DNA of 64,000 bases from Alteromonadaceae bacterium. Its GTDB lineage: Bacteria; Pseudomonadota; Gammaproteobacteria; Enterobacterales; Alteromonadaceae. A model generated the notes under the pieces. It searched no databases, was not told the origin of the DNA, and worked only from the letters and a program-made list of their open reading frames with translations. Numbering within the stretch: the first letter of the stretch is position 1; each line of letters starts with the position of its first letter. The translations under genes and the position numbers were made by a program. Shown piece after piece: positions 37,860 through 47,415 of the stretch. Location: contig JABSOI010000017.1 of the NCBI GenBank assembly GCA_013216015.1, positions 54,934 through 118,933 of the forward strand, given 5' to 3'.

Positions 37860-39392
37860 CTAATTTCTCAATATGGCGGGAAGTAATTCCTGTGGCATAT
37901 TTTGATAACAAATAGGTCTTTGAAAACGTTTTATGGCTTCACTGCCTACCGATGTTGTGCGGAGATTTGTAGAAGCAGGGAAAGGGCCTCCATGATTCAT
38001 TGATGCACAAACTTCTACACCCGTCGGCACTTGGTTATATATTAACCGACCAACTTTATGAGCGATTGTTTGTGCGACATCACGGGCCAAATCGAAATCT
38101 TTATCGACTGCATGAATACTCGCGGCTAAGTTTCCTTTTAATAAGGTAATAAATTGCATCATCTCATCAAAGTCAGCACAACGAACAATCAGCGCACTAA
38201 AACCAAAAATTTCTTGCTGTAACAATGAACTATTAACAAAAGTATTCAAGTCTGTCGCGAACAAAGTGGCAGAGCATTGCTGCGGCTCGCCTGATAACCC
38301 GGTTGCCAGCAACTCTACACCATTAATAGATTTACGCTCTTCTACTGCTTTATTATATGCAGCACACATTGCAGGAGTTAACATTACACCTGCGGGTTGC
38401 TGACTGAGTGTTTCTGCTGCACTGTTGACAAAACGATTGTAACTGTCATCACTATCAATAATTGCCCAAACACCCGGACTGGTACAAATTTGTCCTTGTC
38501 CCATCATTAATGAAGCTATCAGGGTTTTAGATAATTCTTCGGCATCCAGAGCGACTTTAGCCGGCATAAGAAATTGCGGGTTAATACTGCCCAGCTCACC
38601 ATAAAAAGGGATAGGCTCAGGGCGTTGATATATTTGCTGCTGCAGAATCATACCCACTCGTTGGGAGCCGGTAAATCCGACGGCTTTCACTGATGGATGC
38701 ATTACAATTTGGCTGGCTATCGCGTAGTTTTTACCTTGAAGCAGTGAAAATACACCTTTGTGTACACCACAAAGTTCAACAGCTTTTAATATTGCCCTTG
38801 CCACCAGTTCTGCTGTTGCAGGATGTGCGGCATGGGCTTTCATCACCACAGGACAGCCCGCAGCTAATGCAGAAGCTGTATCGCCACCCGCTGTTGAAAA
38901 TGCTAAAGGAAAATTACTGGCTGCAAAAACACCAACAACACCTAAAGGTAAGTAACCCAGACGAGTATCTGGTTTAGGCACAGGTTGACGATCTGCATCA
39001 GCTTTATCTATAACTGCCGGAAATTCACCTGCTTCTAATAAATCAGCAAACAAGCCCAACTGACCAACCGTACGGCCACGTTCGCCTTGAATGCGCATTG
39101 CAGGTAATCCTGTTTCAGCACAAGCTGCTTCTACAAGCTCATCACCTAACGCATTGATTTGTTCACCTATGGTACGTAAAAATTGCGCCCGTTTTGCTGC
39201 ACTTAGCTGGCTGTACGAAACAAATGCTTCATTGGCTCGTATAATGGCTGTATTTACTTCTTCTGTAGTTGCATCAGCGAAAGGGATATTAATGGGTTGA
39301 TGTGTATTGGCATCAAATGCAGTAAAACCACCTTCAGTTTCGCCCGTCCACTGACCGGCAATTAAATGTTGTCCTGTTATTTTTATAGTCAT
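37860..39392 (-). CDS. 2,5-dioxovalerate (alpha-ketoglutarate semialdehyde) dehydrogenase
   Basis: A 510-residue aldehyde dehydrogenase of the NADP-type 2,5-dioxopentanoate branch. The cofactor stretch is LGVVGVFAASNFPLAFSTAGGDTASALAAG. The catalytic Glu is in FYGELGSINP and the catalytic Cys in GQGQICTSPGVW. This branch oxidises alpha-ketoglutarate semialdehyde to 2-oxoglutarate, the last step of trans-4-hydroxyproline, glucarate and pentose breakdown. Neighbouring epimerase and deaminase genes point to hydroxyproline. Third gene of the operon, about 200 bases after the epimerase gene. Confidence 0.9.
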   Translation of the reverse strand: MTIKITGQHLIAGQWTGETEGGFTAFDANTHQPINIPFADATTEEVNTAIIRANEAFVSYSQLSAAKRAQFLRTIGEQINALGDELVEAACAETGLPAMRIQGERGRTVGQLGLFADLLEAGEFPAVIDKADADRQPVPKPDTRLGYLPLGVVGVFAASNFPLAFSTAGGDTASALAAGCPVVMKAHAAHPATAELVARAILKAVELCGVHKGVFSLLQGKNYAIASQIVMHPSVKAVGFTGSQRVGMILQQQIYQRPEPIPFYGELGSINPQFLMPAKVALDAEELSKTLIASLMMGQGQICTSPGVWAIIDSDDSYNRFVNSAAETLSQQPAGVMLTPAMCAAYNKAVEERKSINGVELLATGLSGEPQQCSATLFATDLNTFVNSSLLQQEIFGFSALIVRCADFDEMMQFITLLKGNLAASIHAVDKDFDLARDVAQTIAHKVGRLIYNQVPTGVEVCASMNHGGPFPASTNLRTTSVGSEAIKRFQRPICYQNMPQELLPAILRN

Positions 39393-39508
39393 TATTTTTA
39401 GTCCCTTTACTTTTCAATTATGTACTTTTCAATTCTTTACTTTTAATCTGTTTACTTAGTAGATCGGCTTTGAATTTCTATAAATTTTATGGTGAGAAAT
39501 GTTAAATT

Positions 39509-39536
39509 GATGGGTTACGCTTGGGGCTAACCCATC
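39509..39536. repeat. GATGGGTTA hairpin repeat
   Basis: A short palindrome GATGGGTTACGC ... CTAACCCATC lies between the epimerase and dehydrogenase genes, followed by CTACGCGACCACTTAACCAGTT. It is the core of the miniature-element family (also at 43786, 50863 and inside 34214, 58756). Confidence 0.75.
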
Positions 39537-39567
39537 CTACGCGACCACTTAACCAGTTGTTAATTAG

Positions 39568-39595
39568 CACTTATCACTTATCACTTATCACTTAT
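39568..39595. repeat. 7-bp tandem repeat at the epimerase stop
   Basis: The unit CACTTAT is repeated four times exactly (39568-39595) and ends within the epimerase stop codon (39595-39597). Confidence 0.9.
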
Positions 39596-40608
39596 CACTT
39601 TACAACAAAGCCAAAATCATACGGATCATCATCATCGATGGTAATGCAATTTTTACCAAAAACTTTTGCCCAACCTTGAATGCTTGGCTTTATTGCGGAT
39701 ATTTGTCCCTGAGCAGAGTCGAGTTCAACCAAGGCTTCTATTTTGCCTATAAACTGACTGCCGATATAACTTTCATGAACAAAGTTGTCACCTAAACCCA
39801 GTTTGCCTTTTGCATATAATTGCGCCATACGGGCACTGGTTCCAGTACCGCAGGGAGAACGGTCAATAGCGTTATCACCATAAAAAACTGCGTTAGCTGC
39901 ATCTGAACCTTCTGTTTGGCATTTGCCTGTCCAAAGTACATGAGAAATGCCTTTAACACTTGGATCTTCAGGATGAACACATGCTAATACTTTATTGGCA
40001 ACTTCTCGTACTATCGGGCTCCAGTTTAATATTTCACTGGCCGTCCATTGGTCAATACCCGGGAAAACTTCCTGTGGTTCAACAATTACGTAAAAGTTAC
40101 CGCCATAGGCAACATCAACTTTTAAGGTTCCTAAATCTGGAATATCAAGCTCAACATCCAAATGTGCTAAATATGAAGGTACATTGAAAATTTTAACTGA
40201 GTTAACTTTTTCACCTGTTTGTTGATATTCAACAGAAATTTGACCGGCGGGGACATCAATAATCAACTTGCCCGGTATTTTTGGTGTGATCAGGCCATTT
40301 TCTATTGCCGCAGTAACAGTGCCAATAGTGCCGTGACCGCACATAGGCAAACAACCTGACGTTTCGATAAATAATATAGCGGCATCGGCATTCTCACTAC
40401 AGGGAGGATATAAAAACGAACCCGACATAATGTCATGCCCCCGGGGCTCAAACATTAACCCCCGGCGGATCCAATCATAATTTCGCATAAAATCAAGACG
40501 TTTATCACTCATGGTTTTTCCTTTCAAATCAGGATGACCACTAGTGACTATTCTGACAGGATTACCGCAGGTATGAGCGTCAATACAAAAAAACGTGCCT
40601 TTAATCAT
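39595..40608 (-). CDS. lhpA: 4-hydroxyproline 2-epimerase
   Basis: A 337-residue proline-racemase-family enzyme. The two catalytic cysteines are in LPMCGHGTIG (about residue 94) and DRSPCGTGTSARM (about residue 237). The first Cys, rather than Ser or Thr, fits 4-hydroxyproline epimerase and proline racemase, not the hydroxyproline dehydratase branch. It converts trans-4-hydroxy-L-proline to cis-4-hydroxy-D-proline, the first step of the pathway. Start has a GGAGGGAG ribosome site and lies 31 bases after the deaminase gene. Genes for all later steps are present nearby, supporting the specificity. Confidence 0.9.
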   Translation of the reverse strand: MIKGTFFCIDAHTCGNPVRIVTSGHPDLKGKTMSDKRLDFMRNYDWIRRGLMFEPRGHDIMSGSFLYPPCSENADAAILFIETSGCLPMCGHGTIGTVTAAIENGLITPKIPGKLIIDVPAGQISVEYQQTGEKVNSVKIFNVPSYLAHLDVELDIPDLGTLKVDVAYGGNFYVIVEPQEVFPGIDQWTASEILNWSPIVREVANKVLACVHPEDPSVKGISHVLWTGKCQTEGSDAANAVFYGDNAIDRSPCGTGTSARMAQLYAKGKLGLGDNFVHESYIGSQFIGKIEALVELDSAQGQISAIKPSIQGWAKVFGKNCITIDDDDPYDFGFVVK

Positions 40609-40639
40609 ATCTCCCTCCGTGAATAATTATGGATATTAA

Positions 40640-41554
40640 CTAATCAATATTAAACTTACTTAAATCTATACGCCTTGCTACAGCTTCATTATAAATACGT
40701 TCAACATTTACACGTTCTTCGCCCGTTAACGGCATACGTGGTGGACGTGTCAGTTCAGAACCACGACCCGCTAACTGTTCACATAACTTAATACATTGCA
40801 CTAATTTAGGTACAGTATCTAAACGTAATAATGGTAGGAACCAGCGCCAAATCTCCAACGCTTCAGCATAACGGCCCTGCTCTGCTAATTTGTAGATAGC
40901 GACTGATTCTTTCGGGAATACATTCGTTAACCCAGATATCCAACCTGTACAACCTAACATCAAAGATTCTAAGGCGATGTCGTCAACACCACCAAAAATA
41001 ACGAAACGATCACCAAACGCCGAGAAAAGCTCAGAAATACGACGGGTATCTGCAGTCGCTTCTTTAATAGAAACAATATTCTTTTCAGCTGCAAGCACTT
41101 TCATGCCTTCAATGCTCACATCAACACCATAAGTAACAGGGTTGTTGTACAGCATAATAGGCAAATTACAATTACGGGCAATTTGCTGATAGTGATAAAT
41201 AGCTTCAGCTTCATCTGAACGATAAATCATGCCTGGAAGCACCATTAAGCCATCAAGGCCAATTTTTTCACATTCCTGAGCAAACACTACAGCAAACTGA
41301 GTAGTTGTTTCCGCAACGCCCGATAAAACAGGAACACGACCAGCAACGACTTCTTTTACGGCTTTTAAAACAGCAAATTTTTCTTCACGGGTATGTGACG
41401 CGTTTTCACCAACCGTACCTAATGCAATAATTCCATCTACGCCATCTTTAATAATGGTATCAATCATGTGCTGTGTTGCATCAAAGTTAATCGATAAATC
41501 GTCGTTATATTGTGTAGTTACTGCCGGGTAAACGCCTTTCCAGTTGATCATCAT
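40640..41554 (-). CDS. lhpC: 1-Pyrroline-4-hydroxy-2-carboxylate deaminase (DapA family)
   Basis: A 304-residue class I aldolase of the dihydrodipicolinate synthase family. The Schiff-base lysine is in NIVSIKEATADT (about residue 161) and the catalytic Tyr in IMLYNNPVTYG (about residue 133). The family alone does not fix the substrate. Its place in an operon with a hydroxyproline epimerase and a 2,5-dioxovalerate dehydrogenase points to deamination of pyrroline-4-hydroxy-2-carboxylate to alpha-ketoglutarate semialdehyde. First gene of the operon. Two adjacent ATG codons (41554 and 41551) follow an AAGAGA ribosome site. Confidence 0.85.
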   Translation of the reverse strand: MMINWKGVYPAVTTQYNDDLSINFDATQHMIDTIIKDGVDGIIALGTVGENASHTREEKFAVLKAVKEVVAGRVPVLSGVAETTTQFAVVFAQECEKIGLDGLMVLPGMIYRSDEAEAIYHYQQIARNCNLPIMLYNNPVTYGVDVSIEGMKVLAAEKNIVSIKEATADTRRISELFSAFGDRFVIFGGVDDIALESLMLGCTGWISGLTNVFPKESVAIYKLAEQGRYAEALEIWRWFLPLLRLDTVPKLVQCIKLCEQLAGRGSELTRPPRMPLTGEERVNVERIYNEAVARRIDLSKFNID

Positions 41555-41646
41555 AATATTCTCTTTTTTTGTAGGTACTTATTTAAGATAGAGACTTATT
41601 TAAGTAAAGACTTCTTTATGTAAAAAAAATTTGCATCCTATAAACC

Positions 41647-41666
41647 ATACAATATATTGTATACAA
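41647..41666. promoter_or_regulatory. Candidate GntR (FCD) operator
   Basis: Two overlapping perfect palindromes, ATACAATATATTGTAT (41647-41662) and TTGTATACAA (41657-41666), lie about 95 bases upstream of the deaminase start. TTGTATACAA fits the FadR-type TnGTnnACnA pattern. By position it would control the hydroxyproline operon through the GntR protein at 37035-37706. Confidence 0.65.
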
Positions 41667-41958
41667 CACTCAAAAACAAACAAGTTTAAATTAGAAAAAG
41701 TTAAACATTAGCTGAAATAAGTGGGAGTAAGCAGATGTAAATATTGACGACTTTAAGGATTATCAATGTATAAATACCCTTGAGGCTGACACTGAAGGCG
41801 AATCTATACGCTTCATTACGGCTAGCTAGCCTGAGTTAAGAAGTGACTATTTAAAGTATTCCTGGTGGGAAATGACAATTGGCATTCGGTCACACTGTCA
41901 TTTTTATGGTAAGAACGCAGTCATTCCACGGGTTAGTGGTCGTGCGTTTATTACAGGC

Positions 41959-42237
41959 CGATTAAATCGACATGTAGCTCGCACATTCATGTGCGCTCAA
42001 AAGCCAGCGTGGATAAATCCTCGTACTACGGGGTGATCGATTAAATCGACATGTAGCTCGCACATTCATGTGCGCTCAAAGGCCAGCGTGGATAAATCCA
42101 CGTACTACGGGTTGCTCGATTGAATCCACGGGGATGTAGCTCGCACATTTATGTGCGCTCAAAGGCCAGCGTGGATAAATCCACGTTCTACGGGGTGATC
42201 GATTAAATCAACATGGAGATAGATCGCACATTTATGT
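41959..42237. repeat. 79-bp tandem repeat array, about 3.5 units
   Basis: Units begin at 41959, 42038, 42117 and 42200 with CGATTAAATCGACATGTAGC or a variant. The first two are 79 bases, the third 83, and the fourth is cut off at about 42237. Each unit carries three small palindromes: CGATTAAATCG, CGCACATTCATGTGCG and CGTGGATAAATCCACG. It lies in the divergent region between the hydroxyproline operon and the D-amino-acid dehydrogenase gene. No protein is encoded. The rest of the 41555-42353 gap shows nothing else beyond the operator. Confidence 0.93.
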
Positions 42238-42353
42238 TAAGTAAAGACGATTTTTTTCCAAAAGGTTTTATAATCATACAAGTTGATGGAAGCGTTGGAA
42301 GATAGACTGATGGAAGCGTTAGAAGTTAAATTTTCAAACAATGAAACATAAAA

Positions 42354-43688
42354 ATGAACAGTAATATAAAACATAACATTGCACACTTTCGAATTAACGA
42401 GCCCGATGACACAACAGCTGACAATAAAAACATTGCCGTGATTGGCTCTGGCATCATAGGGGTAAACTGTGCTGTTGAACTGCAGTCACTGGGCTTTAAT
42501 GTTACTCTACTTGATAAAAATAATGTGGGTGAAGGCTGCTCAAAAGGTAACGCAGGACACTTTGCTACCGAACAAGTATTTCCTCTTGCCGAATTCAGCC
42601 TGTTGTGGCAATTACCTAAACTTTTATTAGATCCACTTGGCCCTATGGCAATATCACCCAGTTATTTTGTTAAAGCCATTCCGTGGTTTCTAAAATTTAT
42701 CGGTAATATGACCCACAAAAACAGAACAAAGAATAGTGCAACAATAAAAAGCCTGAATAAAAATGCCATCGCTTATTATAAAACGGTACTCGAAGCTGCC
42801 AACGCCAAACACTTGCTTACCACCAAAGGCAGCTTATTAGTATTTGAAGACACACCTTTATCGAATATTACAAAACAATATCGCCATTATCATCATGCTG
42901 GTGTCCCGGTAAAACTACTCGATCGGCAGCAGATTTTGGCGTTGGAGCCCAACCTTAATGAAAAAATTAGGCATGCTTTATATTTCACTGATGTAGGCCA
43001 TACGCTGGATCCACACGAAATATGTCTGGTATTGGCAAAACATGCAAAAAAATTAGGTGCAGTTTTTAAACAATTTTCGGTTACAGACATTGAACATAAC
43101 AGTTTTGGCATAAAAATAAGCGATGGGAAAAACGAGTTGAATTTTGATCAAGTTGTCATTGCCACCGGCGCATGGTCTAAACAACTACTGAAACAATTAA
43201 ACTACAAATTGCCTATTGAAGCAGAGCGGGGTTATAGCTTGAATTTACCTAACACAGATGTAAACGCTGAGTTATCAAGACCCGTAGCCTCTGCCGAACG
43301 TCGATTTATTATGACACCAATGGCACATGGCTTACGCCTGGCAGGAACAGTTGAATTTGCAGGCTTAAAGAAAAAAGCCAATATGAAACGTGCAGACATA
43401 TTGTATAAACACGCAAAAAACATGCTGATAAACATTCCTGACTTTGTTGAAAATAAAGATAATAACGCCAAAACAGGTCAAAAATGGCTAGGCTTTAGAC
43501 CCTCATTACCCGACTCATTACCCGTTATCGGGCAAGCGCCAAATCATGCCAATGTGTATTTTGCCTTAGGCCATCAGCATTTGGGCTTAACGCAAGGAGC
43601 GATCACAGGAAAACTTATCGGACAAATAATCACAGGTCAACAAACCGATATAGATATCAGCCCATTTTGTATTAGTCGATTTAACTGA
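42354..43688 (+). CDS. FAD-dependent D-amino-acid (D-hydroxyproline) dehydrogenase
   Basis: A 444-residue DadA-like oxidoreductase. The FAD-binding dinucleotide motif is IAVIGSGIIGVNCAVELQSLGFNVTLLDK at about residues 27-55, followed by GCSKGNAGHFATEQVFPLA, typical of D-amino-acid dehydrogenases. The C-terminal GFRPSLPDSLPVIGQAP ... GHQHLGLTQGAITGKLIG completes the fold. Divergent from the hydroxyproline operon, it would oxidise cis-4-hydroxy-D-proline to the pyrroline that the DapA-like enzyme deaminates, passing electrons to the respiratory chain. Specificity is inferred from neighbours. Confidence 0.87.
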   Translation: MNSNIKHNIAHFRINEPDDTTADNKNIAVIGSGIIGVNCAVELQSLGFNVTLLDKNNVGEGCSKGNAGHFATEQVFPLAEFSLLWQLPKLLLDPLGPMAISPSYFVKAIPWFLKFIGNMTHKNRTKNSATIKSLNKNAIAYYKTVLEAANAKHLLTTKGSLLVFEDTPLSNITKQYRHYHHAGVPVKLLDRQQILALEPNLNEKIRHALYFTDVGHTLDPHEICLVLAKHAKKLGAVFKQFSVTDIEHNSFGIKISDGKNELNFDQVVIATGAWSKQLLKQLNYKLPIEAERGYSLNLPNTDVNAELSRPVASAERRFIMTPMAHGLRLAGTVEFAGLKKKANMKRADILYKHAKNMLINIPDFVENKDNNAKTGQKWLGFRPSLPDSLPVIGQAPNHANVYFALGHQHLGLTQGAITGKLIGQIITGQQTDIDISPFCISRFN

Positions 43689-43785
43689 TGTTAAACGAAC
43701 AGGTTGGATGGGCTGGCATCAGGCGTAAACCTATCACATTTTGTTATCGGCTAACTGCTTAAGCACCTGATAATAACTATGATTT

Positions 43786-43813
43786 GATGGGTTACGCCTG
43801 CGGATAACCCATC
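43786..43813. repeat. GATGGGTTA hairpin repeat
   Basis: GATGGGTTACGCC at 43786-43798 pairs with GGATAACCCATC at 43802-43813. It is followed by CTACGCTAC, as in the other copies. It lies between the dehydrogenase and methyltransferase genes and could serve as a transcript-end hairpin. Confidence 0.75.
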
Positions 43814-43888
43814 CTACGCTACTATTTTATGTTATATTCATTTCAAGAAAGCACTTAACGAATATAGAAACATCATAAGGTTAAAAAT

Positions 43889-44374
43889 ATGAACAACGAC
43901 ACTGATATAAAAGGCCCTGCAGTAAAATTTCCTCCGCCGTTAGTTTTTATTATCTTCATGCTTGCTGGTTATGCTTTGCAATTTGTTAAATTATTTAATA
44001 TCAAAATTAATCCTGAATTTAGTACCGTTTTCACTGCGATCGCTATCGTGGTGTTTTTGTCGGGTTGTGCAATTATCGCCATTTCAATATTAGCTTTTAA
44101 ACGCGCCCAAACGCATGTTGAACCTTGGCAGCCAACCTCAGCAATAATCTCCACTGGCATATTTGCTTATTCACGTAATCCTATATATTTGGCTTTTTGT
44201 TTAATTACTATAGGTGTTGGAATTTATCTTGATAATGGTTGGATAACTTTAAGTTTTATCCCGTCAGCTTTTATTATTTTTAATATTGCTATCAAGAAAG
44301 AAGAGCTTTATTTAGCTGAGAAATTTGGTGAGGAATATTTGCAATATAAGGACAAAGTAAGACGTTGGTTTTAA
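43889..44374 (+). CDS. Membrane methyltransferase, isoprenylcysteine/PEMT type
   Basis: A 161-residue integral membrane protein with about four hydrophobic helices (starting VFIIFMLAGYALQFV and VVFLSGCAIIAISILAF). The conserved C-terminal AdoMet-binding region is TGIFAYSRNPIYLAFCLITIGVG ... KKEELYLAEKFGEEYLQYKDKVRRWF. This is the signature of the isoprenylcysteine carboxyl methyltransferase / phospholipid methyltransferase family. The substrate in bacteria is usually unknown. Single gene. Confidence 0.85.
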   Translation: MNNDTDIKGPAVKFPPPLVFIIFMLAGYALQFVKLFNIKINPEFSTVFTAIAIVVFLSGCAIIAISILAFKRAQTHVEPWQPTSAIISTGIFAYSRNPIYLAFCLITIGVGIYLDNGWITLSFIPSAFIIFNIAIKKEELYLAEKFGEEYLQYKDKVRRWF

Positions 44375-44515
44375 TGATAAGAATAGTTCGATATTAGAGT
44401 GAAACTGTTAGATTGATAACCGTGAGAGGCGAATACTCTCACAGTTATAACTGATTTTAATACTGGCGTATTAACGCTGATTGCTAGGTGGTTTACCCGA
44501 TAATTTGCCAAGTAA

Positions 44516-44848
44516 TTAGCCAGCTAATTGCACAGTATTACCTTCCAATCTTACTTCATAAGTTTTCAGCGAAACGCTTTCGTCTTCAACGCATAGCCCA
44601 TTGGTTAAATCAAAATGTTGTTTATAAATTGGTGAAGCAATAACAACTTTGTCGGCCAGGCTGCCAATTATGCCTCTGGATAAAACGTTTGCTTCGCTAA
44701 AAGGACAATAGTTGTTTATCGCATAAAGCAATTCTTTGCCTGCTTTAATCACTCTGAAAATAGCAACCTGTTGATCTTCAAACAAAGCACATCGTCCCAT
44801 GTTTGGCAGTATTTCATCAAGGTTACAAATATCAACCCACTTACTCAT
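44516..44848 (-). CDS. nirD: Nitrite reductase (NADH) small subunit
   Basis: A 110-residue Rieske-like small subunit of assimilatory/cytoplasmic nitrite reductase, from the ATG at 44848 (AGGA ribosome site eight bases upstream; a TTG two codons earlier is unlikely). The pattern WVDICNLDEILPNMGRCALFEDQQVAIF and the NYCPFSEANVLSRGIIG segment fit NirD. The family has lost most Rieske cluster ligands. It follows nirB by 32 bases and is cotranscribed with it. Confidence 0.93.
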   Translation of the reverse strand: MSKWVDICNLDEILPNMGRCALFEDQQVAIFRVIKAGKELLYAINNYCPFSEANVLSRGIIGSLADKVVIASPIYKQHFDLTNGLCVEDESVSLKTYEVRLEGNTVQLAG

Positions 44849-44880
44849 ACTCAATTCCTCTTACTTAAATGATTCAACAA

Positions 44881-47415
44881 TTAATCTATGGTTACAACTT
44901 CAATAGATTCAGTTTTATTTCTTGGACGAATTTGCTCACGTTCCTGAATAAACACAACGTTTTCATCTTGTTTGTCACTATTTACAAAATGACTGAAACG
45001 CGCCATACGTTCCGGATCTTTTAACGTTGTTTTCCATTCACATTGATAAGTGTTAACAATGCCAGACATTTCTTTTTCAAGCTCTTCACATACTGATAAT
45101 TTGTCGTCAATGATCACAGACTTCAAATAGTCTAAACCACCTTCCATATTGTCCATCCATACAGAAGTACGTTGTAAACGATCAGCAGTACGTACGTAGA
45201 ACATATAGAAACGGTCGATATATCGAATTAAAGTGACGTCATCAAGGTCTGAGGCGAATAAATCAGCGTGACGTGGTTTCATGCCGCCATTACCACAAAC
45301 GTACATATTCCAGCCATTTTCTGTGGCAATAATACCAACGTCTTTGCTTTGTGCTTCAGCACATTCACGGGTACAACCTGAAACAGCCATTTTTAATTTA
45401 TGGGGAGAGCGCAAACCTTTGTAGCGATTCTCTAATAAAATGGCCATTTCCATAGAGTCTTGCACACCGTAACGACACCAGGTAGAGCCGACACACGATT
45501 TTACTGTACGTAATGATTTACCGTAGGCATGACCTGTTTCAAAACCTGCATCAACCAGTATTTGCCAAATTAAAGGTAATTGCTCTGACCGGGCACCAAA
45601 TAAATCAACCCTTTGACCACCGGTAATTTTGGTGTACAAATTATATTTTTTCGCAACTTCACCTAAAACAATTAATTTGTCAGGCGTTATTTCACCACCC
45701 GGAATTCTTGGCACGATAGAATAAGTACCATCTTTTTGCATATTGCCCATGAAATAATCATTGGTGTCTTGAAGGGCGTGCAATGGTTTTTTCAGAATAT
45801 AGTCATTCCAACAAGAGGCAAGTAAAGACCCAACTGTTGGCTTACAAATGTCACATCCTAAACCAGAGCCATGTTTCGCGATTAAGTCTTCGAAACTTTT
45901 AATTTGTTCAACACGAATAATGTTAAGTAGATCCTGACGGGTGTAGGAAAAATGTTCACAAAGATCGGTATTAACTTCAACACCGAGTTTTTCCAATTCG
46001 CTATTTAATACTTGTGTCACTAATGCTGAACAACCACCACAGCCGGTTGCTGCTTTCGTTACCGTTTTAATATCACCAATATTAACAGCTCCGGCTTCTA
46101 CTGCATTAACAACATCAGCCTTAGTAACATTCATACACGAACAAAGTTGTGCTGTATCAGGTAAAGCGTCAACACCAAGGCCAGCCGATTTCCCGTCTGT
46201 TTGCGGTAAAATCAATCCTTCAGGCTCGGCAGGTAATTCCATTTTATTGAGCATATATTGCAACAATGTGCCATATTCAGACGCATCACCAATAAGTACC
46301 GCGCCTAATAAATATTTATCATCTGAACTAACAACAATCTTTTTATAAACTTCCTCACGATCATTTACATAAGTATAACTTCGGCTATTGGGTGTATTAC
46401 CATGAGCATCACCAATAGAGGCAACGTCTACCCCCATAAGTTTTAACTTAGTGCTCATATCTGCACCGGCAAATTCACTTGTTCCGGCACCTGTAAGATG
46501 ATCACAAGCTGCTTGTGCCATTGCATTACCCGGTGCAATTAAGCCATATATTTTGTTATCCCATAAAGCAACTTCACCAATGGCATAAATATCGGCATCA
46601 GAAGTTAGGCAATTATTATTGATAACTATCCCGCCACGCTCTCCCAGCTTTAAATCTGAACTTCGGGCCAGTTCATCACGGGGACGAATACCCGCAGAAA
46701 ACACTATAATATCGGTTTCCAATACTTCGCCATCTGCAAAGCTCATTTTGTGAAAGGCATTGTCGCCATCACTGATGTTTTGGGTGTTTTTTTGTGTATG
46801 AACAGATACACCCAGATCGGTAATTTTTTTGCGCAGCATATTACCGCCGCCATCATCAACTTGAACAGCCATTAAACGCGGTGCAAATTCAACTACGTGG
46901 GTCTCAAGTTCCAAATCTTTTAATGCTTTTGCAGCTTCTAAACCTAGCAAACCTCCACCAATAACCGTTCCGACTTTGCCTGTTTGTGCAGCTGCGGTGA
47001 TCTCTTCCAGATCTTCAATGGTACGGTAAACAAATACATTGTCTCGTTTATGGCCGGGTACTGGCGGCACAAACGGAAAAGAACCTGTCGCTAAAATTAT
47101 TTTATCGTAACTAATTTCTTGTCCGCTTTGAGAGGTAACTACTTTGCGTGAGCGGTCAATGTCGGTGATTTTGTCACTGGTATATAAAGTAATATCATTG
47201 GCTTGATAAAATCCTTCTTCAACCATGTTGATGTCGGCAGCATCACGCGTTTTAAACCAGTGAGTCAAATGAACACGATCATAAGCAGGACGAGGCTCTT
47301 CACCAAAAACAATAATGTTATAATTACCAGAATTACCACTTTCTACTAACGATTCTAAAAATGAATGTCCAACTGGACCATTGCCGATAACGACTAAATT
47401 ACTTCTTTTGCTCAT
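44881..47415 (-). CDS. nirB: Nitrite reductase (NADH) large subunit
   Basis: An 844-residue enzyme reducing nitrite to ammonium with NADH. The frame is open 37 codons further upstream, but the ATG at 47415 has an AGGAAAACGC ribosome site and gives the standard start MSKRSNLVVIGNGPVGHSFLE. Domains: an FAD/NAD oxidoreductase (1-400), a BFD-like [2Fe-2S] domain (CSCMNVTKADV ... GCGGCSALV), then the siroheme-[4Fe-4S] reductase with CVGSTWC and SGCTRECAEA as ligands. Together with nirD it supports nitrite assimilation; no nitrate reductase or nitrite transporter gene is nearby. Confidence 0.95.
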   Translation of the reverse strand: MSKRSNLVVIGNGPVGHSFLESLVESGNSGNYNIIVFGEEPRPAYDRVHLTHWFKTRDAADINMVEEGFYQANDITLYTSDKITDIDRSRKVVTSQSGQEISYDKIILATGSFPFVPPVPGHKRDNVFVYRTIEDLEEITAAAQTGKVGTVIGGGLLGLEAAKALKDLELETHVVEFAPRLMAVQVDDGGGNMLRKKITDLGVSVHTQKNTQNISDGDNAFHKMSFADGEVLETDIIVFSAGIRPRDELARSSDLKLGERGGIVINNNCLTSDADIYAIGEVALWDNKIYGLIAPGNAMAQAACDHLTGAGTSEFAGADMSTKLKLMGVDVASIGDAHGNTPNSRSYTYVNDREEVYKKIVVSSDDKYLLGAVLIGDASEYGTLLQYMLNKMELPAEPEGLILPQTDGKSAGLGVDALPDTAQLCSCMNVTKADVVNAVEAGAVNIGDIKTVTKAATGCGGCSALVTQVLNSELEKLGVEVNTDLCEHFSYTRQDLLNIIRVEQIKSFEDLIAKHGSGLGCDICKPTVGSLLASCWNDYILKKPLHALQDTNDYFMGNMQKDGTYSIVPRIPGGEITPDKLIVLGEVAKKYNLYTKITGGQRVDLFGARSEQLPLIWQILVDAGFETGHAYGKSLRTVKSCVGSTWCRYGVQDSMEMAILLENRYKGLRSPHKLKMAVSGCTRECAEAQSKDVGIIATENGWNMYVCGNGGMKPRHADLFASDLDDVTLIRYIDRFYMFYVRTADRLQRTSVWMDNMEGGLDYLKSVIIDDKLSVCEELEKEMSGIVNTYQCEWKTTLKDPERMARFSHFVNSDKQDENVVFIQEREQIRPRNKTESIEVVTID

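Noticed and set aside
41959..42237. CRISPR-like array
   Set aside because: Units are contiguous 79-bp tandem copies without unique spacers, and no cas gene is present.
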